From an uncultured Acidobacteriota bacterium (GTDB taxonomy: Bacteria; Acidobacteriota; JAAYUB01), in contig CALAMB010000213.1 in assembly GCA_937925645.1 (NCBI GenBank), positions 1-9,593 on the forward strand: DNA of 9,593 nt, written 5' to 3'. Position numbers and translations under genes: made by a program. Below, in pieces: positions 5,140-9,593 of the stretch. Numbering within the stretch: position 1 is the stretch's first letter; every line of letters begins with the position of its first letter. Under the pieces are notes generated by a model. The model was given only the letters and a program-made list of their open reading frames with translations, ran no database searches and was not told the DNA's origin.

Positions 5140-6030
5140 ATGTCCGGGAGCGGCGCAGTGCGGGAACTGGTGGTGATCAGCGGCAAGGGCGGCACCGGCA
5201 AGACCAGCGTGACCGCCTCGTTCGCCGTGCTGGCCGGCCGCGCGGTGATTGCCGACTGCGACGTCGACGCCGCGGACCTGCACCTGGTGCTGACGCCGCA
5301 GGTGCGCCAGCGCCACGATTTCTGGAGCGGCCGCGAGGCCCGGATCCGCGCCGCCGACTGCACCGGCTGCGGCCTGTGTCAGTCGCCGTGCCGGTTTGGG
5401 GCGATCCAGCCCGCCGAAGGCGTCTACCGGGTGGACCCGGTCGCCTGCGAAGGGTGCGGCGTGTGCGTGCAGGTCTGCCCCCACGGCGCCATTGATTTCC
5501 CCGAGCGACTGTGCGGGGAGTGGATGGTGTCGGACACCCGCATGGGGCCCATGGTCCATGCGCGCCTTGGCGTGGCCGCCGAAAACTCGGGCAAGCTGGT
5601 CTCCACCGTGCGGCAGGAGGCCCGCCGGATCGCCGAAGCGGGCGGCTATCCGTGGGTGCTGGTGGACGGGCCGCCGGGGATCGGCTGTCCGGTCATCGCC
5701 TCGCTCACCGGCGCCGCCCGGGTGCTGGTCGTGACCGAACCCACCGTATCGGGCGAGCATGACTTGCAGCGCGTGCTCTCGCTGGCAAGGCACTTCGGCA
5801 TCCCGGCCTCGGTCTGCGTGAACAAGTGGGACATCAATCCCGACATGACCGGCCGAATCGAAGCGGCCTCCGCCCGGGCCGGCGCCCGGGTGATCGGCCG
5901 GATCCGCTATGACGCCGCGGTGACGCGGGCCCAACTCGCCACCCGGGCGGTGGTGGAGGAAGGCGGTCCCGCCGCCGAAGATATTCGAAACATCTGGAAC
6001 CTGCTGATGGAGAACGCATCCCATGGATAA
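5140..6030 (+). CDS. MinD/ParA-type P-loop ATPase with inserted 2x[4Fe-4S] ferredoxin domain (second copy)
   Basis: A 296-residue paralogue of the ATPase at 4030. It has a Walker A SGKGGTGKTS (14-23), strand IADCDVDAADLHLVL, then ferredoxin motifs C74-x2-C77-x2-C80-x3-C84 and C103-x2-C106-x2-C109-x3-C113-P. Walker B-like VLVDGPPGIGCPVI and VTEPTVSGEHDL follow. The C-terminal half predicts the usual MinD-like fold with SVCVNKWDINPDM as the guanine/adenine-site region. The start is ATG 5140 with AGGAG (5130-5134), two bases after the FmdB-type stop. Its end overlaps the next ATG (6023), so the block is one coupled translation unit. Its first cluster motif (CxxCxxCQSPC) also lacks the following proline. 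The two copies probably form a heterodimer, as the pair does in orp-type systems; this is inferred. Confidence 0.93.
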   Translation: MSGSGAVRELVVISGKGGTGKTSVTASFAVLAGRAVIADCDVDAADLHLVLTPQVRQRHDFWSGREARIRAADCTGCGLCQSPCRFGAIQPAEGVYRVDPVACEGCGVCVQVCPHGAIDFPERLCGEWMVSDTRMGPMVHARLGVAAENSGKLVSTVRQEARRIAEAGGYPWVLVDGPPGIGCPVIASLTGAARVLVVTEPTVSGEHDLQRVLSLARHFGIPASVCVNKWDINPDMTGRIEAASARAGARVIGRIRYDAAVTRAQLATRAVVEEGGPAAEDIRNIWNLLMENASHG

Positions 6031-7708
6031 TTCAAGCGAATTCACCGGCTCGCCGGTGCTGGCCGACCACGTGCAGCATCCCCGCAACCGGGGCGCGATG
6101 ACACGCGCCGACGGCCACGCCCAGGTGACCGGGCCGTGCGGCGACACGATGATGTTCTGGGTCAAGATCCGCAAGGACCGCCTGGTGCGCGTCACCTTCG
6201 AGACCGGTGGCTGCGGCGCCACGGTGGCCTGCGGCAGCGTGGCCACCTGCCTGGCCCAGGATCGCGAAATAACCGACGTCATGGACCTGCAGCCGGAGGC
6301 GATCCTCGCCGCAGTCGGCGGCCTGCCGCCGGAATACGAGCACTGCGCCCGGCTGGCGTGCGACACGCTGCGCGCGGCGTGCGCGGACTTCCTGACCCGG
6401 CAGGCCCGCCAATCGCGCACCCGGACGAGCGAGTGCCAGACGTGCGGCGACGCCTCCTGCTCCGCCGCCCACCGCATGGACGGCGAGAGCGACAAGGACT
6501 TCGATGAGCGCCAGCAGCTGCAGGCCAGCATGTGCCGCATCCGCCACAAGATCGTCGTCCTGTCGGGCAAGGGGGGCGTGGGCAAGAGCACGGTAGCGGT
6601 GAACCTGGCGGTGGCGTTGCTGCAGGCCGGCCGGTCGGTGGGGCTGCTGGACGTGGACGTGCACGGCCCCAGCATCCCCACCATGCTGGGCCTCGAGGGC
6701 GCGGCCGTCCATGGCGACGACGGGACGCTGGTCCCGGTGGACGCGGACGGGCTGAAGGTCCTGTCCATCGGCTTCTTCCTCCGCAGCCCGGACGACCCGG
6801 TGATCTGGCGGGGGCCGATGAAATACGGCGTCATCCGGCAGTTCCTCAAGGACGGCGAATGGGGCGACCTGGATTATCTCATCGTGGATTCGCCGCCGGG
6901 CACCGGCGACGAGCCGCTGTCGGTGTGCCAGCTCATCGGGGAGATGGACGGCGCCGTGGTGGTGACCACCCCCCAGCGGGTGGCGGCGGTGGACGTGCGC
7001 AAGTCCATCAACTTCTGCCGGCAGCTGGGCGTGCCGGTCCTGGGGGTCGTCGAGAACATGAGCGGCTTCGCCTGTCCGCGCTGCGGCGAGATCACGCCGA
7101 TCTTCCGCGCCGGCGGAGGCCGGCAGATCGCCGAAGACATGGACGTGCCGTTCCTCGGCTCCATCCCCATCGACCCGGTCATCGCCGAGGCGTGCGACGC
7201 CGGCCGGGCGTTCATCCGGCACTACGCCGCCTCGCCCACCGCGGCGGTCATGCAGGGGATCATCCGGCCGTTCCTGGCGCTGGATCTTCCGGATCCGCCG
7301 GCCGAAACCAAATCCAAAACCGAATCCGAAATCGAATCCGAATCTCAACCTGAAAAGGAGAACACGATCATGCGTATTGCCATTCCACTGGCTGAGGGGA
7401 AGCTGGCGCTCCACTTCGGCCACTGCGAGCGTTTCGCCCTGCTCGACGTCGACCCCGCGACACGGCAGATCATCAAGCGGGAAGACATCGAGGCCCCGCC
7501 GCACCAGCCGGGTTTGCTGCCGCCCTGGCTGGCCGAGCGGGGCGTGAATCTGGTTATTGCCGGCGGCATGGGCCAGCGGGCGGTGGCCCTGTTCAACGAG
7601 CAGGGCATTCAGGTGCACGTGGGGGCGCCGGCCGAGGCGCCGGAGGACATCGTGCACGCGTTCTTGAAGGGGGCGTTGCAGCTCGGCGACAACGCCTGCG
7701 ACCATTGA
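6023..7708 (+). CDS. mrp: Triple fusion: IscU/NifU-type scaffold, Mrp/NBP35 ATPase and ORP domain (MrpORP-like)
   Basis: 561 residues in three parts. Residues 1-125 are an IscU/NifU-type scaffold: DHVQHPRNRG, GPCGD (C39, D41), GGCGATVACGS (C64) and LGGLPPEYEHCARLA (C108) hold the three cluster cysteines. Residues 138-430 are an Mrp/NBP35 carrier ATPase: CQTCGDASC (C138, C141, C146) plus C171, Walker A SGKGGVGKST (181-190), DVDVHGPSIPTML, VDSPPGTGDEP, TTPQRVAAVDVRKS, and C351-P-R-C354. A Glu/Ser/Lys linker (about 427-449) leads to an ORP/NifX domain (450-561), MRIAIPLAEGKLALHFGHCE. Mrp proteins carry Fe-S clusters to targets, and the Mrp-ORP joining is known in Desulfovibrio (MrpORP). The added N-terminal scaffold is unusual. 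Scaffold, carrier and acceptor would thus be one polypeptide. A ribosome site inside the gene may also release the ORP domain alone. The ATG overlaps the preceding stop region. Confidence 0.92.
   Translation: MDNSSEFTGSPVLADHVQHPRNRGAMTRADGHAQVTGPCGDTMMFWVKIRKDRLVRVTFETGGCGATVACGSVATCLAQDREITDVMDLQPEAILAAVGGLPPEYEHCARLACDTLRAACADFLTRQARQSRTRTSECQTCGDASCSAAHRMDGESDKDFDERQQLQASMCRIRHKIVVLSGKGGVGKSTVAVNLAVALLQAGRSVGLLDVDVHGPSIPTMLGLEGAAVHGDDGTLVPVDADGLKVLSIGFFLRSPDDPVIWRGPMKYGVIRQFLKDGEWGDLDYLIVDSPPGTGDEPLSVCQLIGEMDGAVVVTTPQRVAAVDVRKSINFCRQLGVPVLGVVENMSGFACPRCGEITPIFRAGGGRQIAEDMDVPFLGSIPIDPVIAEACDAGRAFIRHYAASPTAAVMQGIIRPFLALDLPDPPAETKSKTESEIESESQPEKENTIMRIAIPLAEGKLALHFGHCERFALLDVDPATRQIIKREDIEAPPHQPGLLPPWLAERGVNLVIAGGMGQRAVALFNEQGIQVHVGAPAEAPEDIVHAFLKGALQLGDNACDH
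7303..7344 (+). repeat. In-frame CGAATC-like hexamer repeat encoding the fusion linker
   Basis: Seven adjoining hexamers read CGAAAC, CAAATC, CAAAAC, CGAATC, CGAAAT, CGAATC, CGAATC. A period of six keeps the reading frame, so they encode alternating Glu/Lys and Ser/Thr/Ile residues between the ATPase and the ORP domain. Base composition here is much more A-rich than in the surrounding coding sequence. This looks like a simple-repeat expansion acting as a protein linker. Confidence 0.8.
7355..7372 (+). promoter_or_regulatory. Internal ribosome binding site and ATG before the ORP domain of the triple fusion
   Basis: AAGGAG (7355-7360) precedes in-frame ATG 7370 by 9 nt. The ATG begins MRIAIPLAEG, the natural N-terminus of a stand-alone ORP/NifX protein (112 residues, ending at 7708). 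A free ORP product beside the full fusion is therefore likely. It may also be a relic of an originally separate gene. Confidence 0.6.
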
Positions 7709-7789
7709 GCCCGGCCGGGACGCGCGGCCCGCGTGACGGCGGTCCGCACCGGCGCCTGACAACCCGCAACAGGAGGCGAGAAAACGGAC
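7709..7789 (+). other. Intergenic gap with GC-rich inverted repeat, no terminator
   Basis: The 81-bp gap after the triple-fusion gene contains a GC-rich dyad, ACGCG/CGCGT around the loop CGGCC, without a T-run. It is the longest gap in the second half of the operon, so transcription may be partly separated here. No promoter is recognised. Confidence 0.3.
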
Positions 7790-8233
7790 ATGGCGAAAAT
7801 CGGCATCATCATCTGCGGCCGTTACCAGTCGTGCGGCGGCGGCAAGTGCTTCCGGGCCATCCGGGAGCGGGTGGGCGGCTTCGCCGGCTATCCGGCCGAC
7901 GAGCCGGTGGAAGTGGTGGGCTATTCGTACTGCGGCGGCTGCCCGGGGGGCAACGTCGAATACGTGCCCGTGGAAATGAAGAAAAACGGTGCGGAGGTCA
8001 TCCACTTGGCCACCGGGCTGGTGGTGGGCTATCCGCCGTGCCCCCGCCTCCGCCAGTTCAAGGAGTACCTCGAGACGGCGCACGGCTTCAAGGTGGTCGT
8101 GGGTACCCATCCCATCCCGCTGAAATACATGGAGCAGCACCGGCGACTTCCCTTCTGGAAAGCGGCCGGGATGGAGAAACTGGCCGGGGACCTGATGACG
8201 GAGGACCCCAGGATCATGGAGGCCTATAATTGA
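7790..8233 (+). CDS. CGGC-domain protein (putative metal-binding, PF08821-like)
   Basis: 147 residues with the cysteine pattern of the CGGC family: C9-GRYQS-C15-GGGK-C20 at the N-terminus, then GYSYC48GGC51PGGN, GYPPC84PR and GTHPIPLKY. The family is thought to bind metal or Fe-S clusters and is frequent in anaerobic bacteria and archaea; its biochemical function is not established. AGGAGG (7771-7776) is 13 nt before ATG 7790, longer than usual, so initiation may be weak. Its stop overlaps the TTG start of the next gene. In this operon a role in metal or redox handling fits, but that is inferred from context only. Confidence 0.85.
   Translation: MAKIGIIICGRYQSCGGGKCFRAIRERVGGFAGYPADEPVEVVGYSYCGGCPGGNVEYVPVEMKKNGAEVIHLATGLVVGYPPCPRLRQFKEYLETAHGFKVVVGTHPIPLKYMEQHRRLPFWKAAGMEKLAGDLMTEDPRIMEAYN
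8218..8232 (+). promoter_or_regulatory. Ribosome binding site deciding a TTG start
   Basis: GGAGG (8218-8222), inside the end of the CGGC gene, lies 7 nt before TTG 8230. That TTG overlaps the CGGC stop as TTGA and gives a complete thioesterase. No ATG or GTG lies nearby in that frame, so the rare TTG start is the supported choice. Confidence 0.6.
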
Positions 8234-8673
8234 CCCGGGAGCCCGAGGCGGACGACGGATTCGGCCATGATCACTGTCTGCTCTGCGGCCAACGAAATCC
8301 GTTGTCCCTGCGGCTTCGGTTCGAGGCGACGGAACCGGCGGCGGTGCGCGCCCGCTTCCGGCCCGGCCGCCGGCTGCAGGGGTATCGGGGCGTGCTCCAC
8401 GGCGGCGTGATCAGCGCGCTGCTCGATGCCGCCATGACCCACTGCCTGTTCCACCGGGGCGTCCGGGCGGTGACCGGCGACCTGTACGTCCGGTTCCTGG
8501 CGCCGGTGACCTGCGACGAGACGCTGGACGTCACGGCCCGGCTGGTGGCGGAGGCGCCGCCCGTCTACCGGTTGGAAGCCCAGCTCAGCCGCGAGGACAA
8601 GATTCTGGCCCGGGCCCGCGCCCGGTTCATGGACAGCGGGAGGACCCGATGCCGGCGATCGAAGCGACCCTGA
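8230..8673 (+). CDS. PaaI-family hotdog thioesterase
   Basis: 147 residues with a single hotdog fold. CLLCGQRNPLSLRLRF near the N-terminus is typical of PaaI-type proteins. GYRGVLHGGVISALLDAAM gives the H57-G-G motif and D66, the usual catalytic region. VTGDLYVRFLAPV follows the helix, as expected. These enzymes hydrolyse acyl- or aryl-CoA thioesters; the substrate cannot be told here. The start TTG 8230 is within the stop of the CGGC gene, and its end overlaps the next gene's start by 25 nt. The last stretch (GRTRCRRSKRP) is Arg-rich and lies in the overlap. Its link to the metal-cluster genes is unclear; it may be a passenger of the operon. Confidence 0.85.
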   Translation: MTREPEADDGFGHDHCLLCGQRNPLSLRLRFEATEPAAVRARFRPGRRLQGYRGVLHGGVISALLDAAMTHCLFHRGVRAVTGDLYVRFLAPVTCDETLDVTARLVAEAPPVYRLEAQLSREDKILARARARFMDSGRTRCRRSKRP

Positions 8674-9500
8674 CCATTCTGGTGGACAACCAGGCGGCGC
8701 CGCCCCTGGCGGCGGAGCACGGCTTCGCCCTCTGGATCGATGCGGCGGGCCGGCGCATCCTGTTCGACGCGGGGCAGGGGGGCGCGCTGCCCGGCAACGC
8801 CGAGCAGCTCGGGATCGACCTGTCGGCGGCCGACACGCTGGTGCTGAGTCACGGCCATTACGACCACGGCGGCGGCATCCCCGCCGTGCTGGCGCGCCAT
8901 CCGGCGATCGCGGTTGTCGCCCACTCCGGCTGTCTGCGCTCTCGCTACGTAGTGTCAAAGCAGGAGACCCGGGCCGTGGGGCTGCCCGAGGCGGCGGCCG
9001 CGGCGCTGCGGCGACACTCCCAGGTCCATTGGGCGGACACGCCCGTGGCGCTGGCGCCGGCGATCGGCGTGACCGGCGCCATCCGGCGCGGCAACGATTT
9101 CGAGGACACCGGCGGCCCCTTTTTCCTCGACGCGGCGGGCCGGGAGCCCGATCCGCTGGATGACGACATCGCCCTCTGGATCCGGACCCCCCGCGGGCTC
9201 GTCGTGTGCGTCGGCTGCGCCCACGCCGGCGTCGTCAACACCGTCCGCCAGGCGCAGGCCCAGAGCGGAACCCGCGAGCTCCTGGCCGTCGTCGGCGGTT
9301 TCCACCTGGGCTCTGCGAGCGCGGCGCGCATGGAGCGGACCATCGCCGCGCTGCGGGAGCTGGATCCGTGGCGGCTGGTGCCGTGCCACTGCACCGGCCG
9401 CGCGGCCGCGGCGGCGCTCCGGGCGGCGCTGGGCGACCGCGTCGGGCCGGGCGCGGCGGGGCAGACCGTGAGTAGTTGGGAGATAGGAGATAGGAGATAG
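8649..9500 (+). CDS. MBL-fold metallohydrolase (dihydropterin-type, COG1237-like)
   Basis: A 283-residue metallo-beta-lactamase fold protein. The metal-binding SHGHYDHGGG places H68, H70, D72 and H73. Later ligand candidates are C190-A-H192 (VGCAHAG), H219 (GGFHL) and C246-H247-C248 (PCHCTG). FDAGQGG and LVLSHGHYDH resemble the group annotated as dihydropteridine/ribofuranosyl-aminobenzene phosphate synthases, often found beside metal-cofactor genes of anaerobes and archaea; the substrate of that group is not well fixed. GGGAGG (8638-8643) precedes ATG 8649 by 5 nt. The end of the frame runs into the GAGATAG repeat, so the final SSWEIGDRR residues are repeat-derived and the native end may have been slightly earlier. 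Confidence 0.87.
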   Translation: MPAIEATLTILVDNQAAPPLAAEHGFALWIDAAGRRILFDAGQGGALPGNAEQLGIDLSAADTLVLSHGHYDHGGGIPAVLARHPAIAVVAHSGCLRSRYVVSKQETRAVGLPEAAAAALRRHSQVHWADTPVALAPAIGVTGAIRRGNDFEDTGGPFFLDAAGREPDPLDDDIALWIRTPRGLVVCVGCAHAGVVNTVRQAQAQSGTRELLAVVGGFHLGSASAARMERTIAALRELDPWRLVPCHCTGRAAAAALRAALGDRVGPGAAGQTVSSWEIGDRR

Positions 9501-9514
9501 GAGATAGGAGTTGG
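9471..9514. repeat. GAGATAG tandem heptamer repeat
   Basis: Four exact head-to-tail copies of GAGATAG occupy 9480-9507. Degenerate flanks read AGTAGTTGG before and GAGTTGG after. The stop codon of the MBL-fold gene (TAG, 9498-9500) falls inside the third copy, so the repeat contributes the last residues of that protein. Confidence 0.9.
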
Positions 9515-9520
9515 AAGCTT

Positions 9521-9563
9521 CGTCTCGTGCTCGTGACTCGTAATCGTAATCGTGACCGTAATC
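9521..9563. repeat. Degenerate CGTAAT-like hexamer repeat
   Basis: About seven hexamers of a CGTNNN pattern run in tandem, including TCGTGC, TCGTGA, ATCGTA, ATCGTG and ATCGGA. They follow the GAGATAG block and have no coding signal on either strand. Confidence 0.7.
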
Positions 9564-9593
9564 GGACCTGGGACCTGGGTTCTGGGTCCTGGG
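9564..9593. repeat. GGACCTG-like tandem heptamer repeat (cut by window edge)
   Basis: Units are GGACCTG, GGACCTG, GGTTCTG, GGTCCTG and the first bases of a fifth copy. It is a degenerate heptamer tract that runs off the window. No gene is seen in this end of the window. Confidence 0.8.

Noticed and set aside
4888..6849. A 653-residue open frame on the minus strand
   Set aside because: It lies opposite two clear ATPase genes, has no recognisable domain and has Ala/Pro/Arg/Ser-rich content, as expected for the antisense of GC-rich coding DNA.
742..7708. Reading the NifX-type domains as evidence of nitrogen fixation
   Set aside because: No nifHDK or nifB-type radical SAM gene is present. The family is broad, and the neighbours match orp-type rather than nif clusters.
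6032..8140. A 702-residue open frame on the minus strand
   Set aside because: It is antisense to the triple fusion and CGGC genes, rich in Arg/His/Ala, with no motif; a shadow of GC-rich codon use.
1..9593. tRNA, rRNA, CRISPR array, insertion sequence or prophage genes
   Set aside because: I looked for these on both strands and saw no transposase, cloverleaf-like stretch, regular spacer-repeat array or rRNA signature.

Overview
The window is a GC-rich bacterial stretch in which every supported gene lies on the + strand. Genes are tightly packed, and several starts and stops overlap as ATGA. It reads as an accessory metal-cluster operon of an anaerobe that closely resembles the orp (orange protein) operons known from Desulfovibrio. 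Those operons carry NifX/ORP-type cofactor-binding proteins, an Mrp-ORP fusion ATPase, paired MinD-type ATPases with inserted ferredoxin domains, and a sigma-54 activator. The lineage cannot be fixed from this sequence. The ferredoxin-type ATPases suggest anaerobic life. The degenerate 6/7-bp simple repeats at the right end recall uncultured Acidobacteriota-like or deltaproteobacterial genomes, but that is only an impression.

Layout. 1-543 is the C-terminal part of a sigma-54 activator (AAA+ end plus Fis-type HTH). 544-741 is a regulatory region. It holds two tandem dyads sharing TTGCGACT exactly 32 bp apart, a third weaker dyad, an AT-rich stretch, a near-consensus sigma-54 promoter (687-702), and a perfect hairpin just after the predicted +1. 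742-1823 encodes an ORP/NifX domain continuous with a Gly-rich zinc-ribbon tail, then a Gly/Met-rich coiled-coil protein (DUF5320-like). 1937-2437 is a ferritin-like di-iron protein, and 2517-2879 a stand-alone ORP/NifX protein. 2925-4033 encodes a TrmO-like tRNA methyltransferase and a class I SAM methyltransferase. 4030-6030 holds two MinD-type ATPases with 2x[4Fe-4S] ferredoxin inserts, flanking an FmdB-type zinc ribbon with extra cysteines. 6023-7708 is a three-part fusion: IscU/NifU-type scaffold, Mrp/NBP35 ATPase, and ORP domain. 7790-9500 encodes a CGGC-domain protein, a PaaI-type thioesterase and an MBL-fold hydrolase. 9471-9593 is a block of three different short-period repeats.

How it may work together (inference). 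The activator gene abuts a sigma-54 promoter that would drive the cluster. Scaffold, carrier and ORP modules would build or bind an Fe-S or Mo/Cu-type cluster. The two ferredoxin-ATPases could couple nucleotide hydrolysis to electron supply. The ferritin-like, CGGC and zinc-ribbon proteins would handle metal or redox balance. The most distinctive points are the scaffold-ATPase-ORP triple fusion, its hexamer-repeat linker with an internal start, the second ORP-zinc-ribbon read-through fusion, and the well-formed sigma-54 control region.
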